Assembly: GCA_039105265.1 (NCBI GenBank)
Contig: JAPFFF010000031.1
Coordinates: 1,612,001 to 1,676,000 of the forward strand
Direction: 5' to 3'
Length of the DNA stretch: 64,000 nt
Source: Tritrichomonas musculus
Taxonomy: Eukaryota > Parabasalia > Tritrichomonadida > Tritrichomonadidae
The position numbers were made by a program, and so were the translations under genes. Within the stretch, counting starts at the first letter, position 1, and each line of letters begins with the position of its first letter. Below the pieces are notes generated by a model that saw nothing but the letters and a program-made list of their open reading frames with translations, had not been told where the DNA came from and made no database searches. This document shows, in pieces, positions 39,292-49,089 of the stretch.

Positions 39292-40340
39292 TTATAATAT
39301 ATTCTGTCTTTTAATCTTATTTTTATATTGAAGAAATGTGTAAAACACAACGAAAATAATTAAAAAAAACTTTTTTATGAAAAAAATATTGGGCAACAAT
39401 TTTTTCTTTTTTAAAGAAAATATTGAACATTGTCCTTCATCATAAACAATCAAAGAAGATGGAATTAAATCTTGATTTAATGATGTGCATCCCAAAAATG
39501 CCGTTTTTGTTATACTTTTAATTGAAGAAGGAAAGCTGATTTTTTCCAACGAAATGCATTTGCCGAAAGTATGCGATTTTATTGATGTCACTGATGGTGG
39601 TATTTCAATTTGCTTTAATGAAATGCATTCGTAAAATGAATGATGTCCAATTTCTTTTAATGAATCAGGTAATGATACGCTTTCCAATGAATGGCATCCA
39701 CTGAATGTCCAGTTTCCAATTGAGCTAACAGACGAAGGAATTGATATTTTGGTTAAAGATGAACAGCCTTTGAATGAATAGTCTCCAATCTTATTCACTG
39801 AATGAGGAATTGTAAATTGCGTTAATGAAGAACATTTGCAAAATGTATTAGATTCAATTGAACTCAAATTTGCATTTATTTCAATTTCTTTTAATTGATT
39901 GCATTCAATGAATGCATTGGATTTGATTGTGGCTACATTAGATTTAATTGTTACTCTTTTTAATGACAAGCACTCGTTGAAGCACCAATAGCCAATTTCA
40001 ATATTTGGAGAATCAATAAATATTTCTTCTAACGATTTGCATTTATTGAATGCATTTGAGCTAATAATTGTAATGGATGATGGAATTGTTATTTTTTTTA
40101 AGGATGAACAGCCACTAAATGCGCTGGATTCAATTTTTGTTACAGATGATGGAATGTCAAATTCAACAAGATCAATACAATTTATAAAGATATTCTTTCT
40201 TAATTCAATTTTTTGACTTTTTAATAAAGCATTCAAAATTTCGGGATAACTTTTTTCAATTGCAATTCTAAGTGGAGATGTATTAAAAACATGTGAAGAA
40301 ATTTCATTTAAAAAGAATGTTGTTAATTTTATAATTTAAA
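39292..40340 (-). pseudogene. 3' half of an ankyrin-LRR gene (BspA-like LRR repeats)
   Basis: The minus-strand frame gives TSPLRIAIEKSYPEILNALL, the end of an ankyrin repeat, then about ten LRR_5/BspA repeats (VTKIESSAFSGCSSLKKITI, VNKIGDYSFKGCSSL ...). It ends in a basic-hydrophobic tail with a TM-like stretch (FFLIIFVVFYTFL). There is no ATG in the frame; a TAA closes it just upstream of ~40340, and the only nominal start is a TTG. The ankyrin ORF directly upstream (40427-41503) belongs to the same family plan, so this looks like the second half of one gene split by about 90 bases of non-coding sequence. It may be decay, or an unrecognised intron, though no trichomonad-type splice signals were seen. 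Confidence 0.6.
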
Positions 40341-40426
40341 ATAATTATGAACTCCTTTATAAAAATTTTTTTTTGATGAATGTGATTAATTAAATATATT
40401 TGAAAACTACATTAAGGTAAAAATAA

Positions 40427-41503
40427 TTAAATTTTTGTGAAATTAATATCAATTTCATCGTTATTTACAAGAATTTTTACAAGATTTATATGATTATAAT
40501 AGCATGCATAGAAAAATACTTCATTATCAATGAAATCTTCATCTAATATTTCATAATTATCATAACGAAGAGCATATTTTGATGCTTTTTTGGCAACATT
40601 TATTTCTAAAAAGAATATTACTTTAATAAGATAATTTTGTATATACCTTGCAATTTCATTATGATGACATTTTATAGCTTCTTTTAAGCATTCATCATAA
40701 TTTCCTTCTGGTGGTTCAATATGGTCAGATTCTAAGTAATGAATAATATCTGCATTTCTACCATGAATTGAGTAAAGCCAAAGTGATGATGTTAATTCAA
40801 TATTATTCAATCTCAAATATTGGAAAATGCTAATTGCCCCAAAAAATGCAGTGTATTCAATCAAAGTTGGTTTTTTATCAATTAAAAAAGCATTTGTTTC
40901 AAAAATTGATGGCTTAATTGTTGTAGAAAGTGGAATATTTGTTCTATTTATATATGAAATAAAATCTTCAACAGAATCATTGCGGATTAAATAACAGATA
41001 TAATCATCATTCTCACCAATATTACGTTTTATTTTGAAATCTTCAATTTGAAGTTCATTTTGCTTGTTTTTTGGAGTTGTTCTATTATCAGTAACAGATT
41101 GAACTTCGGGATAAAAATATTGATGATCCTTATTTTGAAATTGATCAATTATTGATTGATCTAATTTAATAATTTGCTTGTCAAATAGAAAAAGAAGAAT
41201 CCTTTTATTTTCTCTAAATAAATTGAAAATATCATTATTTGTATATTTTTGTTTGATTATGTCACTGAAAGTTATTAGTATTATCTCGATTCTTTCAAAG
41301 AATCTTGAACTTCGATGATAATTATTTGATATGAGTGAAATGAAATGTAATAAATGATAGAATTCATCTTCATTGTCTGCGAAAAACTTTTTTAACTCAT
41401 CAAACTTGCTAATCATGTCAGATTCATTACCGTCTTCAATAAATTCGAAAATCGAATCATAAAGACTTTTTTTATGATTGTAATAATCTTGTATATTCAT
41501 CAT
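40427..41503 (-). CDS. Ankyrin protein with DUF3447-type region (5' half of a split gene)
   Basis: 358 residues starting MMNIQDYYNHKKSLYDSIFE. The N-terminal helical region (HFISLISNNYHRSSRFFERI) is the same as in the truncated fragment at 16942. The middle (IKPSIFETNAFLIDKKPTL, EYTAFFGAISIFQYLRLNNI, LWLYSIHGRNADIIHYLESD) is the ankyrin/DUF3447 pattern frequent in trichomonads. The frame stops after DEIDINFTKI, where one or more further ankyrin units would be expected. These seem to continue, out of frame and after a gap, at 40340. Such proteins are cytoplasmic protein-binding scaffolds with unknown partners. It could still be translated as a truncated product. Confidence 0.65.
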   Translation of the reverse strand: MMNIQDYYNHKKSLYDSIFEFIEDGNESDMISKFDELKKFFADNEDEFYHLLHFISLISNNYHRSSRFFERIEIILITFSDIIKQKYTNNDIFNLFRENKRILLFLFDKQIIKLDQSIIDQFQNKDHQYFYPEVQSVTDNRTTPKNKQNELQIEDFKIKRNIGENDDYICYLIRNDSVEDFISYINRTNIPLSTTIKPSIFETNAFLIDKKPTLIEYTAFFGAISIFQYLRLNNIELTSSLWLYSIHGRNADIIHYLESDHIEPPEGNYDECLKEAIKCHHNEIARYIQNYLIKVIFFLEINVAKKASKYALRYDNYEILDEDFIDNEVFFYACYYNHINLVKILVNNDEIDINFTKI

Positions 41504-41628
41504 TGTTCAAAATATAAAAAATGAAAATTTTATAAAATTTATGAAGAGTGGAAAATTTTACAAAAAATTTTCATTTCGACTTTTTCAATAAATTTGATAA
41601 ACCAAAATTTGACTAAAAACAAAATTAA

Positions 41629-44600
41629 ATGATCTTCAAGCTTTATGACAATAAAAGGACAGTATCGACAAATATTCAATTTTGTAACGAGCCTTATTAT
41701 ATTGATTTTGTTGAATTAGGCAAATTATCCCCTTTTTTTACCCAATTTAATAAAGATTCAAAATCGTATGATATTTTTTTGGAAAAAATTCGATATTTAC
41801 AAGATACATATAAAATATCAGAACAAATCATCAAAAATTTTATGGAAATTCTTTCTGGAGATTTCACTGATATAGCAGATTCGAGCCTTTTCGGCCTATA
41901 TGTGCTTTCAAAAACTTTTGAAATTCAAAATATATATGATAATATACGTTTATACTTGCAAAAATGTATAAAAACTGTAGACGATGTGATTATGTATTTA
42001 ATTTTAACGGAACAACATAATACTAATGCAAACTATGATTTTTTCTGCCAATATTTAGACTTTATTGGACTTTTAGCTATATTAAACGAAAATATAAGAG
42101 CTTTTTTTAAATGTTATTATATTGAATCTTTATCTTTTCCTTTGATTTGCTACATTTTTGAAAGAATCGATGATAATAAAATTCAATCTGATGAATTATT
42201 CGATTTTATTTTCAAAAAAATCGACGAGCGCCAATTTCTTATTAAATATCTGAATATCGATAATCTCTCAAAAGACAAGCAATTCAATTTTTTGACATTT
42301 ATATTTGGTCGGTATTGTAACCTTCTCAAATCCAATGAAGAATTCTTGGGCGCTAAGGAAAACCCTGATATATTGGAAAATTTGTCACGAAATGGCAATT
42401 TAATCGCAACCAGAGAACTGCTCGCTTCGTCTGATAGTGAAAATGTGAATAATGTCATTTATTCCAGAAGACTTGAAGAACAGAAATCTATGGCGGTTGT
42501 TTTTTCGCATATTTACAATGATTATTTTTGTCCGAATGAGAGACAGATGGACGATGAAGGAAAAGGGAAGGGAAATCAGACAAATCAAGATAATGAAAAA
42601 GTTGATTCAAATCAAGAAAATGTAAATATTGATTCAAATCAAGTTAATGCAAATATTGATTCAAATCAAGGAAATGTAAATGTTGATTCAAATCAAGGAA
42701 ATATAAATTGTGATTCAAATCAAGGAAATGCAAATATTGATTCAAATCAAGGAAATAAAAAAGTTGATTCAAATCAAGGAAATGTAAATGTTGATTCAAA
42801 TCAAGGAAATGCAAATATTGATTCAAATCAAGGAAATAAAAAAGTTGATTCAAATCAAGGAAATGTAAATGTTGATTCAAATCAAGGAAATGCAAATGTT
42901 GATTCAAATCAAGGAAATGCAAATGTTGATTCAAATCAAGGAAATATAAATTGTGAATTAAATCAAGGAAATGCAAATTGTGAATTAAATCAAGGAAATG
43001 TAAATGTTGATTCAAATCAAGGAAATAAAAAAGTTGATTCAAATCAAGGAAATGTAAATGTTGATTCAAATCAAGGAAATAAAAAAGTTGATTCAAATCA
43101 AGGAAATGTAAATGTTGATTCAAATCAAGGAAATGTAAATGTTGATTCAAATCAAGGAAATGTAAATGTTGATTCAAATCAAGGAAATATAAATTGTGAA
43201 TTAAATCAAGGAAATACAAATTGTGAATTAAATCAAGGAAATGTAAATGTTGATTCAAATCAAGGAAATGCAAATGTTGATTCAAGTCAAGGAAATATAA
43301 ATTGTGATTCAAATCAAGGAAATGCAAATGTTGATTCAAATCAAGGAAATATAAATTGTGATTCAAATCAAGGAAATGCAAATTGTGAATTAAATCAAAA
43401 GCCGTCTGCTGCGCCTCAATACTCGCAACCGTTTAATTATGATTCAAACAGCAACAATGGACAAGAACAGACTGATTCATGCATAACTTTTGCTGGTGAT
43501 GCACGCTTAGAAACAAGAGATTTTGCCACTTTTCATAGTGCAAGTACCATGCAGCCGATTGGTCCAATTCAGCATTACGAGCAAGCAATTCCCTCGAATG
43601 ACCAAATTGCATCAAATAAATCTCAGCATGACGGCAATGACAATAATGATTCAAATCAAGGAAATATGAATGTTGATTCAAATCCAAGGCAGCATAACCC
43701 TCTTCAATATTCTGAATCGCTTAGTTTTTCTAAATGTCCTCCTGAAATCGAAGGCGATAAAAACCCCGCTTCATTTCAAAAAAATGCAACAGAACCTAAA
43801 CAAGGCAGCATAAATGAACATACAAGTCAATTAAACAATCATGATCAAGAATTTTCGAATTTTGGCAATGGTTATTACCCTCCAAAAAGCACTATTTCAA
43901 TGTTTCCAAGTCAAGAAAACCCAAGCATCCTTTATTCAAGTCAACATGATTATCAATATAATTCAAACAGCAACAACCAGGTACAGACAAACGATTATGA
44001 AGTCAAGCATCGCAAGCTTTCAAAGGAAGATCTTGAACGACAAAAAGTCTGGGAATTGACAAAGTTTTACTTGGAAGCAGGAATTGTTAATATTGGAAAC
44101 AAATCAATTAACATTTACGACAAAGTACAGTTGTCTAATAATAAAACTGTTACTATAAATCCAGAGCACGTATTTAATCTGTCACGTCAATTCAAGAACA
44201 AAAAAAGCTGGGGAAAAGCAGAGAAGCATGAAATAAAGAAAAAGATAGAAGTGACACAAGAAGGCACTTTTGAATCTGCTCTTAAATATTTAAATAAACC
44301 TTTCAAAAACGTCTGTGTTTTAAATTTTGCAGATGCACTAAATCCTGGTGGTGGAGTTGAAAGAGGAAGAGGAGCACAAGAAGAGTCTTTATGTCGTGTT
44401 TCCTCCTTATTTCTAAGTCTTCATTCACAAGGTGCAAATGAATTTTATGAATTTAACAGAAACAGAAGAACAAGTAAAGATTTCGCTTTCTTTTCTGATC
44501 ATTTGATTTATTCACCAAAAGTTGTCGTCTTTAGAGATGAAAGTTTCAATTTTATCGAGCCAAAAGAAATTTCTGTTATTTCTTCAGCGGCCGTTAATTG

Positions 44601-44907
44601 TCGCCTTTTGAAGGATTCACGTAATAAAAGTGAGCTTTTTAGAAAAGTAACTGATACAATGAAGAAAAGATGTCGCAGAATTTTGGAATTGGCAATTGAA
44701 CAAGGTAATGAAGTCTTGATTTTGGGTGCTTTTGGTTGCGGTGTTTTTGGAAATAAGCCTGAAATTATCAGCCAAATTTTCAAAGAACTTCTTGTTGATG
44801 AATTTTATGGAAAGCCACTTCAAAAGATTGTTTTCGCAATAAAAGGTAAGCCATATGAACGTAATGAAAATTATGAAATATTTTGTTCTCAATTTAAGAA
44901 TAAATAA
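41629..44907 (+). CDS. BTB/BACK-like protein with repeat linker and microbial-type PARG domain
   Basis: Intact 1092-residue protein. Residues 1-240 are the trichomonad BTB/BACK-like module (FMEILSGDFTDIADSSLFGL; YIESLSFPLICYIFERID; DELFDFIFKKIDERQFLIKY). Residues ~320-590 are some 30 copies of the 9-residue repeat NQGNVNVDS, encoded by a 27-bp minisatellite. A further Ser/Asn/Gln-rich linker reaches ~790. Residues ~800-1090 are a TIGR02452-type poly(ADP-ribose) glycohydrolase domain: CVLNFADALNPGGG, GGGVERGRGAQEE (907-919, PARG signature with the catalytic Glu pair), LIYSPKVVVFRDE, and EVLILGAFGCGVFGNKPE. It likely removes ADP-ribose from proteins, with the BTB/BACK part choosing partners. 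It is paralogous to 33988-36090 but with a complete N-terminus. Confidence 0.85.
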   Translation: MIFKLYDNKRTVSTNIQFCNEPYYIDFVELGKLSPFFTQFNKDSKSYDIFLEKIRYLQDTYKISEQIIKNFMEILSGDFTDIADSSLFGLYVLSKTFEIQNIYDNIRLYLQKCIKTVDDVIMYLILTEQHNTNANYDFFCQYLDFIGLLAILNENIRAFFKCYYIESLSFPLICYIFERIDDNKIQSDELFDFIFKKIDERQFLIKYLNIDNLSKDKQFNFLTFIFGRYCNLLKSNEEFLGAKENPDILENLSRNGNLIATRELLASSDSENVNNVIYSRRLEEQKSMAVVFSHIYNDYFCPNERQMDDEGKGKGNQTNQDNEKVDSNQENVNIDSNQVNANIDSNQGNVNVDSNQGNINCDSNQGNANIDSNQGNKKVDSNQGNVNVDSNQGNANIDSNQGNKKVDSNQGNVNVDSNQGNANVDSNQGNANVDSNQGNINCELNQGNANCELNQGNVNVDSNQGNKKVDSNQGNVNVDSNQGNKKVDSNQGNVNVDSNQGNVNVDSNQGNVNVDSNQGNINCELNQGNTNCELNQGNVNVDSNQGNANVDSSQGNINCDSNQGNANVDSNQGNINCDSNQGNANCELNQKPSAAPQYSQPFNYDSNSNNGQEQTDSCITFAGDARLETRDFATFHSASTMQPIGPIQHYEQAIPSNDQIASNKSQHDGNDNNDSNQGNMNVDSNPRQHNPLQYSESLSFSKCPPEIEGDKNPASFQKNATEPKQGSINEHTSQLNNHDQEFSNFGNGYYPPKSTISMFPSQENPSILYSSQHDYQYNSNSNNQVQTNDYEVKHRKLSKEDLERQKVWELTKFYLEAGIVNIGNKSINIYDKVQLSNNKTVTINPEHVFNLSRQFKNKKSWGKAEKHEIKKKIEVTQEGTFESALKYLNKPFKNVCVLNFADALNPGGGVERGRGAQEESLCRVSSLFLSLHSQGANEFYEFNRNRRTSKDFAFFSDHLIYSPKVVVFRDESFNFIEPKEISVISSAAVNCRLLKDSRNKSELFRKVTDTMKKRCRRILELAIEQGNEVLILGAFGCGVFGNKPEIISQIFKELLVDEFYGKPLQKIVFAIKGKPYERNENYEIFCSQFKNK
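42595..43400 (+). repeat. 27-bp in-frame tandem repeat, about 30 copies
   Basis: Units of the form GATTCAAATCAAGGAAATGT plus seven bases, with a few interspersed variants (AATTGTGAATTA, AAAAAAGTT). Variant order repeats locally, a sign of recent slippage or unequal exchange. The minus-strand 245-residue frame here is a shadow. Confidence 0.9.
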
Positions 44908-45041
44908 AATCCAATCAAATTAATTTTTTATATAAAACATGAGTATTTTTTTTTTATTTTTTATTTTGTAAAAGTATAAAACATGAAGTATTCATTTAGT
45001 TACATAGAATCTTCAAAGTATCTTCTAATTCATCTTTTTCA

Positions 45042-45775
45042 TTAAGTTGATATGTCTTGTGAAAAGATTTCTTCTTCAGATTCAGCTATGTTTTGGTTAA
45101 ACAATGCCTTAGAGCTTTCTGGATCACTCATTTCAATTGTATATAATAAATCAAATAGTGGCAGCCATTATTGCAATCCACCAGTAAGATTTCTCTCTTT
45201 TCTTTCAATCTCCTTGTACTGCATTGTCTTGAATGAGAAAAGTAGACGAAATAGAATAAAGTAAAATCAAAAGGAGAAACTGAAGTTGAAAGAGAATCTG
45301 TGTGTGAATAAAACTAGTGAATGGTGAAGAGAAAGAGAATAAGTTTTTAAAATAGTAAATTTGTTAGAACATGTAAACTTCTTTGATCGAATGAACTTTG
45401 AAGATGGTGAGAATGCAGAAGAAGAATAAGTGAAAGAAGATGTTTCAAAAAGCGATGAAGAACTTGTAAATCGTGACAATTTTGTGAATTCAAGAGAGAT
45501 TGTGATGGACGAAGATTTAGTAAAAATTAATTAGGATGTGAAGCAAGAAGAAGCAGGAAACTTGTCTAATTGAGTGAACTTCGATGAAACAGTTCCATCA
45601 GGACAGCTTGGAACCCATTTATTATTTAATAACGATATTGAAAGCATTTAATTGTTTCTGTTAAGCTAAATGCTTCTGGTAGACCCATTGATATCCATTC
45701 ATGAAACGACATTTCATGCATTTATCACAAGTATTTGATTGTGTGCAAGTTAAACAATGATCAGTGAATACATAA
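45042..45775 (-). pseudogene. Remnant of a surface membrane protein with FTxSS repeats
   Basis: Read on the minus strand, pieces in shifting frames follow the plan of trichomonad surface proteins. First comes a Cys-rich knot (CLTCTQSNTCDKCMKCRFM, ~45770-45700). An FT/SS repeat part follows (LSRFTSSSSLFETSSFTYSS, ~45490-45370), like the spacer of the BspA-like gene at 24975. Then there are glycine/alanine-rich hydrophobic residues where a TM would lie, and an acidic tail (EMSDPESSKALFNQNIAESE, ending QDIST at 45042). Several stops and shifts interrupt it, so it is dead. It suggests the locus once held another type I surface antigen. Confidence 0.6.
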
Positions 45776-45815
45776 ATTTACTTGTTAAAGTAAATAATAC
45801 ATTTGTTCGTTTATT

Positions 45816-45823
45816 TGATAAAT
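45816..45823. repeat. Left 8-bp target site duplication of the hAT element
   Basis: TGATAAAT, repeated exactly at 48188-48195 directly outside the two inverted ends. Confidence 0.85.
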
Positions 45824-46015
45824 CAGGGTTGTGTATCGATCCTCTCCGGTAGCGGTTATTTTTCCGGTAAAATATCGATATTACCGGCTCTAACCGCCGG
45901 TAACGGTATTTATCGATAAAAAACCGAAGTATCGATACAAAAGTGGGAAATTTGTATCGAACGTTAGGTTTTTTGCTGGTATTTTTTTAAATGAAAATAA
46001 TATCGGCTTGGCTGA

Positions 46016-46499
46016 ATGTAGAAGTATTGAATTTTCGTGCCTGCTTTTTGAAAGGGGGCGTGCAAATATCATCAGAAAAAAATTGAATAAGGACGATCAA
46101 AAGCGACCAAATAAATACACAAAACCAAAATTGAATTAAAAACGATACAATGATTCAAAAAGTAGAAACGATAAGCATTTTTATTATTGTGGCGCCTTTT
46201 TTAACAAGAACTCTGGGACTTAGATTTTGAACTTCTTCTGCAGGGATGTTCTCAGTCTATATCTTGGAGGTTTAGCTTGTGAATTCCTACTGCAGGGGGA
46301 TTTACCAGCTAAATTTCTGAGATTTAGAAATGTTGAACATTTTTTTGCGAGGAAGCTCATGTTTTAAGCTTCTGGAACGTAAATTATGAGATCTTCTGCA
46401 GAGATTTCACCATTTAAGCTTCAGATTGACAATTTCAATTTCATCATCGGGATTAAAGTTTTACGGAATACAGCTTAGAGATGGAAAATAATAGTTGCT
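46016..46499 (+). repeat. Left arm of the internal 484-bp inverted repeat
   Basis: Near-perfect inverted copy of 47143-47626. It has higher G+C than the surroundings and three CTGCAG-centred words (TTCTGCAGGGATG, ACTGCAGGGGGAT, TTCTGCAGAGATT). No target duplication was found around it, so it could be part of the hAT element or a nested palindromic insertion. Confidence 0.85.
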
Positions 46500-47142
46500 T
46501 TAGTCCATGAACTATAATTTGCTGTTTTTATCATGAGATGCTTATTTATATTTAATAATTATTTAATATCTTTTTTAAATAATCCTCCAAATAAATAACT
46601 AAATTGACCATTTTGCTCTCGATAAGTTCTAAAAATGCTTATTCCTTTCACTAGCTCATTCATTTATACAATAATTTTAATATTTTTTAAATGATGATAC
46701 TTAAATAAAAATTGCATTTTATTATTTGTTTAATTCTTCATTATTAAATCTTTTTGAGCATTTGTTGTATTTGATTTATAGAACTTTTAAGCCAATATCC
46801 ATATTTTTAAAATAAATATTGGCAAAAAAAAAAAACGTCATGAAGTCAATAGAACCAAAGTATTTTATTCTTTAACCATTAAGCAATTTTTATGAAAAAA
46901 TAATCAAAATGATAATGTTTATTAATATTATATTAAATTATTATTAAGTAGAAGAGAATTCTCATAATTTAATCATTAAAAGTTAACTTAAAGAATGTTA
47001 TTAACTTGATTTTTATAGTCGTATAAGCAATGAATAAAAAGAACTAAAATGAATTAGACAAAAATCAAAAATGATAAAAAACATTTAAAAGTAAAATCAA
47101 GAAAAGAAATAAATACACAGCAAATAATGGTTTATAGATTAT

Positions 47143-47626
47143 AGCAGCTATTATTTTCCATCTCTAAGCTGTATTCCGTAAAACTTTAATCCCGATGATG
47201 AAATTGAAATTGTCAATCTGAAGCTTAAATGGTGAAATCTCTGCAGAAGATCTCATAATTTACGTTCCAGAAGCTTAAAACATGAGCTTCCTCGCAAAAA
47301 AATGTTCAACATTTCTAAATCTCAGAAATTTAGCTGGTAAATCCCCCTGCAGTAGGAATTCACAAGCTAAACCTCCAAGATATAGACTGAGAACATCCCT
47401 GCAGAAGAAGTTCAAAATCTAAGTCCCAGAGTTCTTGTTAAAAAAGGCGCCACAATAATAAAAATGCTTATCGTTTCTACTTTTTGAATCATTGTATCGT
47501 TTTTAATTCAATTTTGGTTTTGTGTATTTATTTGGTCGCTTTTGATCGTCCTTATTCAATTTTTTTCTGATGATATTTGCACGCCCCCTTTCAAAAAGCA
47601 GGCACGAAAATTCAATACTTCTACAT
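47143..47626 (-). repeat. Right arm of the internal 484-bp inverted repeat
   Basis: Inverted copy of 46016-46499, the same length. The two arms could pair into a large hairpin over a 643-base loop. Confidence 0.85.
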
Positions 47627-48187
47627 AGAGCCCATATTAATGATATAATGATAATTATTGAGCTAGATGGTGCACATTTTGGAATTTCATTTTTCAAAGG
47701 TTATTTATTTTCGTTTCTTTTTACAGATGAAAATAACTTTCCAGATTTTTTGGAAATACCTATAAATTCTGATATGCAATAGAAACAAAAAGAATTTATT
47801 GGATAAAATGATATTATCTGATATCGAAAATTTGGAATGTTTCATTGAAGGTGATTATGAGGAGAATTCTGAAGAAGAAGAACAATAAATAATATTTTTT
47901 AGGTAATTTACTAATTTAAAGTAAAAAATATTTATTTCATAATATAATATACATTTTTTTTTTTAATTTTTCATATTTATTGTATATGAAAATAATATGC
48001 TAGAATACTGTATCGATACTGAAGAATGTTATCGTAAAATACTTTTTCGATAACCGCCGATACATAAAAAATACCGAAGCACTTTTGTATCGATACCAAA
48101 AAATACCGAGCAAAAAAGTATCGATATTTACCGAATACCGATTCTTTTCCGGTAACCGGTATTTAGTCGTATCGATAAACAACACTG

Positions 48188-48195
48188 TGATAAAT
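48188..48195. repeat. Right 8-bp target site duplication of the hAT element
   Basis: TGATAAAT, an exact copy of 45816-45823. Confidence 0.85.
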
Positions 48196-48576
48196 ATTTT
48201 TTTTATTTATTTAAATTATCAATATTGGCATTATTTCTTAATATTATTCCGATGAAAAAAGCTATCAAAAGTGATTTATGCTTTGGATTTATGCAAAAAT
48301 TGTGAAAATCATTCAAAATATTGAAAGGTCTCTATCAAAAGTGCTTTCACCGAAATTCAAAAAGTTTAAAATTTATTTTTTTCACCGAATTATGGAAATT
48401 TAATCCTTTTTTACATGCAAAAAAATTAGATAATTTCCTATATATTTAAACAAATAATGAAAACAATATATTACATTAATCATAAATTATTTTTTATTCT
48501 CTAATCTTTTTTTCTTTTTGCTATATATATATATAAACCAAAATATTAAAATTGAATTGATTATTCTTATCAAATA
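48196..48576. other. Intergenic region upstream of the EF-hand gene
   Basis: AT-rich, with an AT dinucleotide run near 48523-48535. It contains a near-direct repeat of CTATCAAAAGTG (48262 and 48332). No gene is seen. Confidence 0.5.
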
Positions 48577-49089
48577 ATGCAAAATATTTCATTTTTTTTT
48601 TTGATGAACGCTGATACTTACAGATCTCAAACATTTCATATGACACCAGAGCAAAATCATATGACAAGGCAGATATTTGATTACTTTGATATAAATGGAG
48701 ATGGAAAACTTAATTTTGAGGAAGCAAAAATATTCATGTTAAAATATGATATTGATCAAATTTTCATTCCTTTAGCCTTCGAACTATGTGATATAAATAA
48801 TGATAAAATCATATCATTTGAAGAGTTCAATATTTTTTTTTTACTTCTTGGTGATGTAGAAGATAATCCATCAATCATATATAAAAATTTATTTGACAAA
48901 TTTGATAAAAAAGAAAAAGGTTTTCTTGAAGGAGAAGAAATCAAAGAAATTTTGAAATATCTTTTCAAAGATTTAACGGATCACAAGCTTGAGTTTTATT
49001 CAGAGTATTTTGATAAAAATCAAGATGGTAAACTTGATTTCAACGAAATATCATATATTCTTGATATTATCAATGAAAAGCGATATTAA
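48577..49089 (+). CDS. EF-hand calcium-binding protein (calmodulin-like)
   Basis: 170 residues with four EF-hand loops. EF1 DINGDGKLNFEE (38-49) is canonical. EF2 DINNDKIISFEE (72-83) is close to canonical. EF3 DKKEKGFLEGEE (110-121) is degenerate at loop positions 3 and 5 and probably does not bind calcium. EF4 DKNQDGKLDFNE (146-157) is canonical. The helices between match a four-hand, calmodulin/centrin-like layout. The first ~15 residues (MQNISFFFLMNADTY) are extra; a second ATG at 48604 could be the true start. It is likely a soluble calcium sensor. It lies just right of the hAT element, which may affect its promoter region. Confidence 0.85.
   Translation: MQNISFFFLMNADTYRSQTFHMTPEQNHMTRQIFDYFDINGDGKLNFEEAKIFMLKYDIDQIFIPLAFELCDINNDKIISFEEFNIFFLLLGDVEDNPSIIYKNLFDKFDKKEKGFLEGEEIKEILKYLFKDLTDHKLEFYSEYFDKNQDGKLDFNEISYILDIINEKRY

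Larger units (their letters stand above)
45824..48187. mobile_element. hAT-type non-autonomous element, 2364 bp, with 8-bp target duplication
   Basis: The left end CAGGGTTGTGTATCGAT and the right end, read inward as CAGTGTTGTTTATCGATACG, are imperfect inverted repeats of the hAT type. They are flanked by an exact 8-bp duplication TGATAAAT, the hAT hallmark. Subterminal zones carry many TATCGATA and CCGGTA words on both sides, as expected for transposase binding sites. Inside is a 484-bp inverted repeat (46016-46499 and 47143-47626) around a 643-bp AT-rich core. A small asymmetric segment on the right (47627-47990) contains a coding-like end with an acidic tail (EGDYEENSEEEEQ), possibly a scrap of transposase or of a captured gene. 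No transposase is present. Confidence 0.85.

Noticed and set aside
40340-40427. Spliceosomal intron joining the ankyrin and LRR halves
   Set aside because: Neither a GTATGT-like 5' site nor an ACTAACACACAG-like 3' end was found, so it is kept only as an open question.
42644-43381. 245-residue minus-strand frame rich in HFLDLNQHL
   Set aside because: Reverse translation of the 27-bp repeat in the PARG gene linker.
45890-47782. Short frames at 45890-46072, 47503-47697 and 47570-47782 as genes
   Set aside because: They share sequence because they lie in the two arms of the internal inverted repeat of the hAT element. They have no domain.
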